Shown here: piece by piece, positions 1 through 6,387 of the stretch
Layout of the letters: every line of letters starts with the position of its first letter
Position numbering within the stretch: the stretch's first letter is position 1
Source of the DNA: Sulfuricurvum sp.
GTDB lineage: Bacteria; Campylobacterota; Campylobacteria; Campylobacterales; Sulfurimonadaceae
Reading direction: 5' to 3'
DNA: 39,501 bases
Assembly (NCBI RefSeq): GCF_028712165.1
Contig: NZ_JAQTQR010000020.1
Span: forward strand, 1 to 39,501
Position numbers and translations under genes: made by a program
The notes under the pieces: generated by a model
Told to the model about the DNA's origin: nothing
The model's input: the letters and a program-made list of their open reading frames with translations, nothing else
Databases searched by the model: none

Positions 1-139
1 CGTGAAATAAGGGATCAAGCCAATAACTGTGCAAATTATGAAAATAAAGGGCAAGAGTTCTGTCTACAAAAAAATAGGAAAAACATGCACTTAACAGCAC
101 GGCAAATGTCGTATAAATGATATATCTGTTCGTTGGCAA
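1..139 (-). CDS. Possible PAP2-like membrane protein, N-terminal 46 codons only (partial)
   Basis: The reading frame runs off the left edge of the window. I place the start at a TTG (137-139) because an AAAGGA Shine-Dalgarno lies at 145-150, five bases upstream. The visible residues begin with a short basic stretch, then a hydrophobic segment of about 20 residues, then VDRTLALYFH. A first membrane helix followed by a D-R-x-(I/L)-A-x-x-(F/Y)-H stretch is common at the start of PAP2-superfamily phosphatases. The catalytic motifs would lie beyond the window, so the family call is inference. The gene diverges from the TPR gene at 456. Confidence 0.45.
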   Translation of the reverse strand, partial: MPTNRYIIYTTFAVLLSACFSYFFVDRTLALYFHNLHSYWLDPLFH

Positions 140-455
140 AAAAGTCCTTTTTATCAATTTTGAGAATAGTACAAAATGATGGTAAATGCTTGGATTTCAG
201 GTAACCGGACTGTAATAAATGCAGATCAATAATAAAATATTCTTATCCATTTACTATTCTGATTCATACTTCTCTTACCCAATGATTTGGAAAAATCAAA
301 AGGGCTTCATTCTTCAACTCCTTAAGTTAAGCTCTTTCTTTACTCGTCACATTGAAAGAGCAATTTCCTCTGATTACTGTATTCATTGTGTATTCATTTG
401 TATATCTTATTTAGAATTACTTCAAATAAAACGTCTAAAAAAAGAAAGGAAATAA
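140..455. other. Intergenic stretch with no supported gene
   Basis: These 316 bases separate the leftward gene at the window edge from the rightward TPR gene. An open frame of 78 codons (219-455) ends just before the TPR start, but it has no ribosome binding site, is rich in Ser, Tyr and Ile as expected of AT-rich noncoding DNA, and resembles nothing I know. The last bases carry the AAAGGAA ribosome binding site of the gene at 456. I see no convincing promoter or repeat. Confidence 0.5.
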
Positions 456-1298
456 ATGTCTTTTTATAAAATTGCAGCTGTAGTGCTCGTGAGTGTTTTT
501 TTTGCATATGCTGACACTGTTCCTACTATTCACCAAGTATACCAGGCCGCAGAATCAGGAGATTTGAACGGCGCCCACCGAATGGTTGAACAAGTCTTAA
601 AAGTGCATCCAGAAAGTGCTAAAGCACATTATGTTGATGCAGAAATACTGGTTCGTCAAGGCAATCTGACTGATGCCAAAAATGAATTTGCAACTGCTGA
701 AAAACTTGCACCTGGCTTGCCGTTCGCAAAACCGCAAGCCGTTCAAAGTTTAAAACACCATTTGGCAGTCTCATCCAATGTACAAATGAATACAAGCCCT
801 ATCGGAATCACCCCCTCATATAATCATCCTATTCCATGGACAATGATCCTCTTGGCTTTGGGTGCTCTTGTTTTGGTCTGGTTAGCTATACGTTCTTTTT
901 CTTCGCGAAACAACGGATACCCTGCTCAATACAATAGCGGTACAAGTGGAGGAAACGGTATCTATTCGAATCCAAATAATCCTTATGGGCCGACTTCAGG
1001 CTTTGGAAATGGACAGCCTTATCCTCCGCAAAGCAGCGGGTTAGGTGGTGGAATAATGTCTGGTTTGGCAACCGGAGCTGCTGCCGGTGCCGGTTTTGTA
1101 GCAGGGGAAGAACTGATGCACCATTTCATGGATGGCTCATCATCAAACAATACACATGAGAATATAAATAATACTCCAATCGTGAATAATGAGCCTTCTT
1201 ATGATATGGGCGGAAATGATTTCGGACTAGAAGACAATTCTTCATGGGATGATAATTCTTCTGAAGCAATATCAGATTCCGGTGATGATAATTGGTGA
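456..1298 (+). CDS. TPR-containing membrane protein with glycine-zipper and acidic tail
   Basis: The 280-residue protein starts with a signal-like hydrophobic segment (about residues 5-19) ending FAYAD. A TPR-like helical region follows (about 25-95), including a pattern typical of TPR helix pairs (AKAHYVDAEILVRQGNLTDA). A membrane helix lies near residues 129-145, then a Gly/Asn/Pro/Tyr-rich linker, a glycine/alanine-rich zipper-like segment (about 195-225) and an acidic Ser/Asp/Trp tail. The start is set by AAAGGAA just upstream. I infer a scaffold in the cell envelope; substrate and partners are unknown. The next gene follows after 27 bases and may be co-transcribed. Confidence 0.75.
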   Translation: MSFYKIAAVVLVSVFFAYADTVPTIHQVYQAAESGDLNGAHRMVEQVLKVHPESAKAHYVDAEILVRQGNLTDAKNEFATAEKLAPGLPFAKPQAVQSLKHHLAVSSNVQMNTSPIGITPSYNHPIPWTMILLALGALVLVWLAIRSFSSRNNGYPAQYNSGTSGGNGIYSNPNNPYGPTSGFGNGQPYPPQSSGLGGGIMSGLATGAAAGAGFVAGEELMHHFMDGSSSNNTHENINNTPIVNNEPSYDMGGNDFGLEDNSSWDDNSSEAISDSGDDNW

Positions 1299-1325
1299 AT
1301 GTGAGATTCCTGAAAGTAGAATAAC

Positions 1326-1622
1326 ATGGCTAATAGCACTTCTCAACACATATTAAGCACATCGGCAAATCTTCTCGGATTTTGTCTTTTTGTTATAACA
1401 TCCATCCATATAAACAATGCTTCAAAAAATAATCTTATAGATGAGTTTACTTCGATTATTGCTTTGTTGCTTGTCGGTTCTGTTATTTTTTCATTTTTAT
1501 CCATCAGGACACAAGATGTACAAAAAGAAGAAAAACTTGAGAATATTGCCGATCAGTTTTTTTTTATTTCTATAATTGGGATTTTATTTATTATTTTATT
1601 TATGGTCATAAAATATTGGTGA
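1326..1622 (+). CDS. Small three-helix membrane protein, unknown function
   Basis: A 98-residue protein with hydrophobic segments at about residues 10-27, 38-60 and 74-96, separated by short polar loops including an acidic/lysine stretch (QKEEKLE). AGAATA lies 4-9 bases upstream of the ATG, a weak ribosome binding site. It follows the TPR gene by 27 bases on the same strand, so a shared transcript is likely. I do not recognise a family. The clean membrane topology argues for a real gene. Confidence 0.6.
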   Translation: MANSTSQHILSTSANLLGFCLFVITSIHINNASKNNLIDEFTSIIALLLVGSVIFSFLSIRTQDVQKEEKLENIADQFFFISIIGILFIILFMVIKYW

Positions 1623-1736
1623 TACCATACATTTTAGTTTGTATAAAATAAAGATTACGCTTAAAAAGCCTATTTGTAATATATGTGTGATTATTGGAAC
1701 TTATACTGTTACACAATTTTTCCAATAAGGCTTTAT

Positions 1737-2411
1737 ATGATGCTGCCAAACCATGAGTATAAATTGATTGAAATACGCGAAATGATCTCTACGCTGCTTC
1801 ACGATATCCTCCTTTCAAGCAAACAATCTCTTGAAGCTTTTGAAAAGAATGACCGTGAGATATATACATCCGTCCGATCAAAGATAAAGACTATAAAAGT
1901 TGTCACAGATACCATCGATACAAAGACTATCCAGACGATCGCCCTTTTTGGCCCCGAGGCTAATGAACTTAGAGACTTGATCGTTTATCTAAAAATGACA
2001 AATGAAATTGATCGTATTGTTGACAGTATCGATAAATATTGTAAACGGTTCAGTGACCATATTGTTGAAGAATACAATTTTACCCCGTTCGAAAATTCGA
2101 TCGTGCATCTTCATAAGACAACCCTGACGACACTAGAATACATTTATGATTTTTTTATGGATATCGAACATTCAAACGCACATGATCTTTACCGAAAAGT
2201 TTTTATTGAAGAATCGATTAATGATGATCTTTTTTCCATTATTGAAAAAGATATTCTCTCATTGATTATGACCAATTCAGAACATTCTATGGAATACATA
2301 AACCTACTCGGTACACTTAAAAATCTCGAACGGATTGCAGATCGCGGAGTCAGTATTGCCGCATTATTAGTTTATGCACAAAAGGGAGGAACGTTGCATT
2401 TACGTAGTTAA
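1737..2411 (+). CDS. PhoU-domain protein
   Basis: About 224 helical residues with two PhoU-type three-helix units. Each carries an acidic metal-binding-like helix: EIDRIVDSIDKY in the first half and NLERIADRGVSIA in the second, matching the E/D-x-x-x-D pattern of PhoU metal sites. PhoU proteins modulate phosphate uptake and signalling with Pst or Pit transporters; neither transporter nor a two-component pair is next to it here. The frame is open from an earlier ATG at 1683, but AAGG at 1727-1730 fits ATG 1737 or 1740, and homology-like sequence begins there, so the upstream extension was dropped. Confidence 0.8.
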   Translation: MMLPNHEYKLIEIREMISTLLHDILLSSKQSLEAFEKNDREIYTSVRSKIKTIKVVTDTIDTKTIQTIALFGPEANELRDLIVYLKMTNEIDRIVDSIDKYCKRFSDHIVEEYNFTPFENSIVHLHKTTLTTLEYIYDFFMDIEHSNAHDLYRKVFIEESINDDLFSIIEKDILSLIMTNSEHSMEYINLLGTLKNLERIADRGVSIAALLVYAQKGGTLHLRS

Positions 2412-2421
2412 ATGGGTAAAA

Positions 2422-2485
2422 AAGTAACTTGACACTGAAGTGACTCTCATTTAGTGGACAGTTCAGTTGTCGAGAGAGGTTACTT
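2422..2485. repeat. Imperfect long inverted repeat between convergent genes
   Basis: AAGTAAC at 2422-2428 matches GTTACTT at 2479-2485, and GACACTGAA at 2431-2439 matches TTCAG-T-TGTC at 2462-2471 with one bulged base. The arms flank a 22-base loop. The element fills most of the space between phoU (+) and the yfaZ-like gene (-), so it could act as a bidirectional terminator, although no T-run follows either arm. Confidence 0.45.
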
Positions 2486-2527
2486 CGATGTTGCGTCCAA
2501 TATTTTCTTTAAATTTGCAGTAAGTGT

Positions 2528-3130
2528 TTAGAAATCGAGTCGAAGTCCAGCGTAGAATGCCTCATTGTAGGTAACATTGTGACTGCTAAAAGGGTGACTT
2601 ATAAGATCGGGGTCAATATTACGGTATCCCACTTCAATATGTCTGTTATGGATTACCTCTGCATCAAGGTAAGTACGAACCTCCAGGTATTTATCACCGT
2701 CAAGAAATGTCAAATCGGAAGGGGCATAATACAAAGCTCCGTTAAGATGCAATGGAAACAGAGTTGCAAATGGTAATTTCATATTTGCTTCTAATCCTAA
2801 AGGGATGGCGGCATAATGTGCACCGTCAAATTTGGTATATACCCCTTTAATCCCAAGACCTAAAGATAAACCTGCGACACTCTCCATAGGACGCATTATT
2901 AAAAATGATACTTCTTTAAATTGACTGATATTTTCGATTTTATCGCTGTTTCTCTCATCACCATTTAATATCCGTGCTCCAGCGTAAGCTCCCCCTAGTG
3001 GAACCCCCATTTTTGACAAATCAAAAAGTAATTGTCCCTCAACTTCTTTGTCGTTAAAATTGAATTCTGCTTGATGTGCTGCAAACACAGAAGTGCCGAT
3101 TAAAGCGCTAAGAATAATTTTTTTTATCAT
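2528..3130 (-). CDS. YfaZ-family outer-membrane protein
   Basis: A 200-residue protein with a signal peptide (MIKKIILSALIGTSVFA, cleavage before AHQA). The rest alternates hydrophobic and polar residues as in a small beta-barrel and ends with an aromatic residue (AGLRLDF), the usual outer-membrane barrel C-terminus recognised by Bam. The pattern of N-terminal strand (AEFNFNDKEVEGQ), a central GLGLGIKGVY strand and Tyr-rich late strands fits the YfaZ precursor family. Function in the family is unknown. The AAGGA just upstream supports the start. It is monocistronic and convergent with the phoU gene. Confidence 0.75.
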   Translation of the reverse strand: MIKKIILSALIGTSVFAAHQAEFNFNDKEVEGQLLFDLSKMGVPLGGAYAGARILNGDERNSDKIENISQFKEVSFLIMRPMESVAGLSLGLGIKGVYTKFDGAHYAAIPLGLEANMKLPFATLFPLHLNGALYYAPSDLTFLDGDKYLEVRTYLDAEVIHNRHIEVGYRNIDPDLISHPFSSHNVTYNEAFYAGLRLDF

Positions 3131-3368
3131 AATCTTTCCTTGTTTCTATAAGTACTTCTACTCTCATCACATCGAGAAGGTTATTAAATCGATTTGAAGA
3201 GCGATTTATCGTCAAGCTATTTGAGCTATTCTAGCGTTACACCGAAATTATTCCACAATAAAGATAATAGGTCATTCACAGAGAAAATTTTCAAATTGTA
3301 GTAAAAAGCTGTAGTAAAAGTGTTTTAAAAACAGGTCTAAAAGTCAGTAAAACAGGAAGTTCTATAGG

Positions 3369-3458
3369 TGGCGGACGAGGAGAGATTCGAACTCTCGGTA
3401 CCGTTGCCAGTACGTCTCCTTAGCAGGGAGGTGGATTCAGCCGCTTTCCTACTCGTCC
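3369..3458 (-). tRNA. tRNA-Ser(GCU)
   Basis: On the minus strand the 90-base sequence folds as a class II tRNA. The acceptor arms are GGACGAG (3452-3458) and CTCGTCC (3373-3379), with G as discriminator and an encoded CCA (3369-3371). The anticodon arm is CUCC-CUGCUAA-GGAG, giving anticodon GCU, which reads AGC and AGU serine codons. The T arm contains GUUCGAAUC. A long variable arm lies between the anticodon and T arms, as expected for tRNA-Ser. Confidence 0.97.
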
Positions 3459-3501
3459 ATATATGATTGAAGAGGCGTAATTATACGTACCTGTAGATAA
3501 C

Positions 3502-3522
3502 AAGCACCTTAAATAGGTGCTT
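3502..3522 (-). terminator. Hairpin downstream of the 48-codon gene
   Basis: AAGCACCT (3502-3509) and AGGTGCTT (3515-3522) form a perfect 8-bp stem with a 5-base loop, seven bases past the stop codon of the small gene at 3530-3676. The tract after it on the minus strand is only moderately U-rich, so it is a candidate intrinsic terminator. Confidence 0.55.
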
Positions 3523-3529
3523 TGATGGA

Positions 3530-3676
3530 TTAAATTGCAGGAGAGTTTTTTGGTGTACTGATAATTTGATCCAAAAGTGCTTGCAATTGCGTTGCTAGTG
3601 CTTCATTGGAAGCTTTTGCTTCGGCAATTTTTTCTTTAAGTTTAACGACAAGTTCGATTTTATCCATAAATTTCAT
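3530..3676 (-). CDS. 48-residue coiled-coil microprotein, unknown
   Basis: The frame reads MKFMDKIELVVKLKEKIAEA and continues with Ala/Leu/Gln-rich helix to LLDQIISTPKNSPAI. GAGGAG-type Shine-Dalgarno (AGGAG at 3682-3686) lies five to six bases before the ATG, and a hairpin follows the stop. Leucine, isoleucine and valine recur with heptad-like spacing, suggesting one amphipathic coiled-coil helix that could oligomerise or bind a partner. No membrane segment or signal peptide. It lies between tRNA-Ser and a secreted helical protein, transcribed with the latter's strand. I recognise no family; the good ribosome site, terminator and non-random composition make a real gene likely. Confidence 0.6.
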   Translation of the reverse strand: MKFMDKIELVVKLKEKIAEAKASNEALATQLQALLDQIISTPKNSPAI

Positions 3677-3725
3677 ATGTACTCCTCGAGTGATTTTCAC
3701 TTTTTAAGCAAGGAGTATTCCAAAA

Positions 3726-4448
3726 TTAGAGTGTAGGAAGAAGTTGCAATCCGGTTTTGATTGCATAGCCGTTTTTCCGTAATTGATGGATACGCTCAAA
3801 CCCGATTTCATTATAGGCAGTATCAATAGTCTCAAAGTAGTGTTTATGATTTACCAAATAATCAAAGAGCGGCTTGTCAATAGCACTGTCCAGATAGAGT
3901 TCTGTAATTATTTGGGTTACTTTATCTAACTGAGTCTCATAAGCCATTTTGGTTTTATCAGAAGGCTCTTTTATATAGTCAGTACGCAGTTTACTTAACT
4001 CTTCATAGGATGTTTTGAGTTCATAAAGGCCGATTTGCTCGACGGATGTCAAGAAACTTTTTTCGTGTGTTTCTTCATATTGGTCGTATTGGCGCAGTTG
4101 TTTTAAATAAGGCGTAAATTTATCACTCAGCAGTGTCGTGTCGTGTTTGTATTGCGATAAAAGCGTTTCTATATCTTTAACCGCGAATCCTTGTTTCTGA
4201 CGTTGTAAAAGTTCAGTGTTAATGGCATCAAGCGAAGTATTGAGTTTTCGGATAGATTGTTCATCTCCGTGTCGGACAATCTGACGAAGGGAACGTTCAC
4301 TGTCGGTAAAAAGTTCTTGTGAACCATGAGGAAGTGTAGCAGTAGAGGGCGCATTTTGAATGGAAGCAATGTTTTTCTCAGTTGTGACCCAAAAAATTCC
4401 TGTTGCAGCTAACAGTCCTACAGGAATAAGAAGGAGAAATTTTTTCAT
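3726..4448 (-). CDS. Secreted or membrane-anchored helical protein, unknown
   Basis: A 240-residue protein with an N-terminal hydrophobic segment (MKKFLLLIPVGLLAATGIFW) that serves as signal peptide or anchor. The remainder is almost wholly charged and helical, with heptad-like stretches around residues 50-110 and 140-190 (for example LRQIVRHGDEQSIRKLN). No cysteines or obvious catalytic motif. It is probably a periplasmic helical-bundle protein. GGAGGT lies just upstream of the ATG on the minus strand. It follows pyrF on the same strand after 70 bases. I do not recognise the family. Confidence 0.65.
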   Translation of the reverse strand: MKKFLLLIPVGLLAATGIFWVTTEKNIASIQNAPSTATLPHGSQELFTDSERSLRQIVRHGDEQSIRKLNTSLDAINTELLQRQKQGFAVKDIETLLSQYKHDTTLLSDKFTPYLKQLRQYDQYEETHEKSFLTSVEQIGLYELKTSYEELSKLRTDYIKEPSDKTKMAYETQLDKVTQIITELYLDSAIDKPLFDYLVNHKHYFETIDTAYNEIGFERIHQLRKNGYAIKTGLQLLPTL

Positions 4449-4521
4449 AGGGGTAGACCTCCGTAAATGATGTTTTTACGGAAGTTTAGATGAAAGTCAT
4501 TACAAAGATATTACGGAGTAA

Positions 4522-5205
4522 TTAGAGGTTTTTTAATATTTTTTCCACCACTTCGGCAGGATTTTCTGCTTTATAAATCGGACGGCCGACAACGATAAAG
4601 TCCACTTTTTCGGTGTGTGCCGTTTCGATCGTGGCAACACGTTCCTGATCTCCTGCATCTTCGCCAAAAGGTCGTATTCCTGGAGTAAGAGTGATGAAGG
4701 TATCTGAAGTGAGGGATTTGATTGACGCACTTTCATACGCACTGCATACAACACCGTCCAATCCCGCTTCATGGGCATCCTGTGCAAAACGATCGGCTTT
4801 ATGTGCAATGCTCTCTCCATAAACATGAGTGAACTCATTCTCTTCAAAGGATGTCAAAGCGGTTACCGCAAGTACTAAAGGACGATTTTCATAAGGTTCA
4901 AGACGCTTCATCACTTCACGCATTGCTTTACGTCCGGCGGAAGCATGGACATTGAACATATCAACGCCCAGCCCCATGATCGACTCTGCTGCATCCGCCA
5001 TTGTATTGGGGATATCATAAAGTTTTAGATCCAGAAAAATTTTGAATTCGGGATTGATTGTTTTGATCGCATCGATAAACGGTTTTCCATCGCGGATATA
5101 GGATCGGAGCCCCACTTTGAGCCAGACGGGATAGTTTTTAATTTTTTCTATAAGAGCTAGATTTTCTTCTTGGCTTGGGAGATCGAGAGCGACACAAAGC
5201 TGCAT
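4522..5205 (-). CDS. pyrF: Orotidine 5'-phosphate decarboxylase
   Basis: Converts OMP to UMP, the last step of de novo pyrimidine synthesis, in the cytoplasm. The 227-residue protein has the family hallmarks: the opening MQLCVALDLP strand, the catalytic DLKLYDIPNTM (D-x-K-x-x-D) and the phosphate-binding end TPGIRPFGEDAGDQ followed by VVGRPI. The length is normal. The open frame continues 19 codons upstream to 5262, but AAGGT lies shortly before the ATG at 5203-5205 and the family begins exactly there, so I use the shorter form. It is divergent from yceI. Confidence 0.95.
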   Translation of the reverse strand: MQLCVALDLPSQEENLALIEKIKNYPVWLKVGLRSYIRDGKPFIDAIKTINPEFKIFLDLKLYDIPNTMADAAESIMGLGVDMFNVHASAGRKAMREVMKRLEPYENRPLVLAVTALTSFEENEFTHVYGESIAHKADRFAQDAHEAGLDGVVCSAYESASIKSLTSDTFITLTPGIRPFGEDAGDQERVATIETAHTEKVDFIVVGRPIYKAENPAEVVEKILKNL

Positions 5206-5333
5206 AGTAGACCTTTGAAATAGTGTGGTAAAAGTATAACGAAGCTTAAATTTATTATCCATTATTCCCGCGTTAATTATTCATTGAGAAAAACCGCTTA
5301 CAATATCCCCAGATTAACTCCAAAGGAATGACG

Positions 5334-5900
5334 ATGAAAAAGAGTTTTTTAATGACAGTGTTGGCCGGATTGTTGATTGGTTCCGGTTTGGCTTCAGCTG
5401 CAGTTTATAAAGTTGACCCTGCACATACTACCGTTGGATTCAACGTTAAGCATATGATGATCAGTACCGTAAGCGGAAAATTTAGTGATTTTAACGGGAC
5501 TTATGATTTGGACAAAGGGATGTTTAAATCGCTTAGCGGTCATATTAAAACAGCGTCTGTCGACACAGGGATTGCTAAACGTGATGATCACTTACGAAGT
5601 GCCGATTTTTTTGATGCGGCAAATTATCCGGATATGACGTTTACTATGACAAGCGCAACTAAAACAAAAATGACCGGTAACCTTACGATTCGTGGAGTGA
5701 CGAAAAAAGAGGTGTTGAATATCGAGATGGGCGGAGTAATCACTGATCCATGGGGTAATCAACGCTCAGGATTTGTTTTAACCGGAAAAGTCAATCGTAA
5801 GGATTTCGGTCTTAACTGGAATAAAGCAATCGAAGCGGGTGGTTTCGTTGTCGGTGATGATGTAAAACTCGTTATTGAAGTTGAAGGTATTGAAGAATAA
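5334..5900 (+). CDS. YceI-family periplasmic lipid-binding-type protein
   Basis: A 188-residue secreted protein: signal peptide (MKKSFLMTVLAGLLIGSGLASA) followed by an eight-stranded lipocalin-like YceI domain. Family signatures visible are YKVDPAHTTVGFNVKHMMIS near the mature N-terminus, the central SADFFDAANYPDMTF and the late VNRKDFGLNW. YceI proteins bind polyisoprenoid or other amphiphilic ligands in the periplasm. Two ATGs compete: AAAGGA (5322-5327) abuts the ATG at 5328 but sits seven bases from ATG 5334, so 5334 is the likelier start. The structured repeat at 5913 follows the stop. Confidence 0.93.
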   Translation: MKKSFLMTVLAGLLIGSGLASAAVYKVDPAHTTVGFNVKHMMISTVSGKFSDFNGTYDLDKGMFKSLSGHIKTASVDTGIAKRDDHLRSADFFDAANYPDMTFTMTSATKTKMTGNLTIRGVTKKEVLNIEMGGVITDPWGNQRSGFVLTGKVNRKDFGLNWNKAIEAGGFVVGDDVKLVIEVEGIEE

Positions 5901-5912
5901 ACTTTGAAAAAT

Positions 5913-5988
5913 TCTGCCTCAAATGAGGCAAGCTTTAGTGCCTTAGCGGCTAGCGTAGCTGAACGGGGCTTTGCTCCGGAAGCGTTTA
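5913..5988 (+). repeat. Structured intergenic repeat, copy A
   Basis: The 76-base element starts with the hairpin GCCTC/GAGGC, continues with the core AAGCTTTAGTGCC-TAGCGGC-AGCGTAG and ends with a second hairpin (CGGGGC-TTT-GCTCCG) and GCGTTTA. The same layout occurs at 31535-31609. Here it starts 12 bases after the yceI stop and its last bases supply the TAA stop of the opposing gene at 5986. It could serve as a 3' terminator, a processing signal or a mobile palindromic repeat. Confidence 0.8.
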
Positions 5989-6387
5989 TAAAATCTTAAT
6001 GAACCCGTCCCGTTTGGGACGGAATCCTTTCAAATCATCAATAGAAATTCCCCGTTGTTTTCCCCAAACTAAAATAGACTGACATTTATACATTTTGGCA
6101 TAATCGCTCAAGTAGTCGACCATTTCAAGGCTGAGATGTTCATATCCGTCATGTGCTACAAAATCATCGACGATCAAGTGTCGACCCAACTCTAAATTCT
6201 CCCTTATGCTCACCCCCGCATAAATCCGCAACTCTCCACGCTCATAGGCACCGATAGGGCGGTAATCTTTTGGGTATTGGGCTGTAATAAAAGTGTCAAA
6301 TGCTTCGGAAGTGAGTTCGGTTCGAAGTGTTGAGAGGAGGGTATACCCCTCATCCAGCTCGGTAGATGAGAGTTCCCGAAACTGCAT
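5986..6387 (-). CDS. GNAT-like acetyltransferase
   Basis: A 133-residue protein that begins MQFRELSSTELDEGYTLLST, shaped like the first helices of a GNAT fold. It continues with YRPIGAYERGELRIYAGVSI, resembling GNAT beta strands 2-3, and LGRHLIVDDFVAHDGYEHLS, like the strand 4 and acetyl-CoA-loop region. The usual Q/R-x-x-G-x-G/A pyrophosphate loop is degenerate, so activity is uncertain. Its start directly abuts valS, with no gap between the stop and this ATG, so the two are co-transcribed and the protein may be translated by coupling. Its stop codon lies inside the repeat at 5913-5988. Confidence 0.65.
   Translation of the reverse strand: MQFRELSSTELDEGYTLLSTLRTELTSEAFDTFITAQYPKDYRPIGAYERGELRIYAGVSIRENLELGRHLIVDDFVAHDGYEHLSLEMVDYLSDYAKMYKCQSILVWGKQRGISIDDLKGFRPKRDGFIKIL

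Noticed and set aside
219..455. 78-codon open frame upstream of the TPR gene
   Set aside because: No ribosome binding site, composition typical of AT-rich noncoding DNA, no recognisable features.
1683..1736. N-terminal extension of the PhoU-domain protein
   Set aside because: Residues look unlike the family and a better ribosome site precedes ATG 1737/1740.
2412..2527. Possible insertion-sequence remnant (TAGTGGACAGTT resembles some IS3-family ends)
   Set aside because: No transposase fragment, no target duplication and only a short similarity from memory.
5206..5262. 19-codon extension of pyrF
   Set aside because: PyrF proteins begin at MQLCVALD; a Shine-Dalgarno precedes that ATG.
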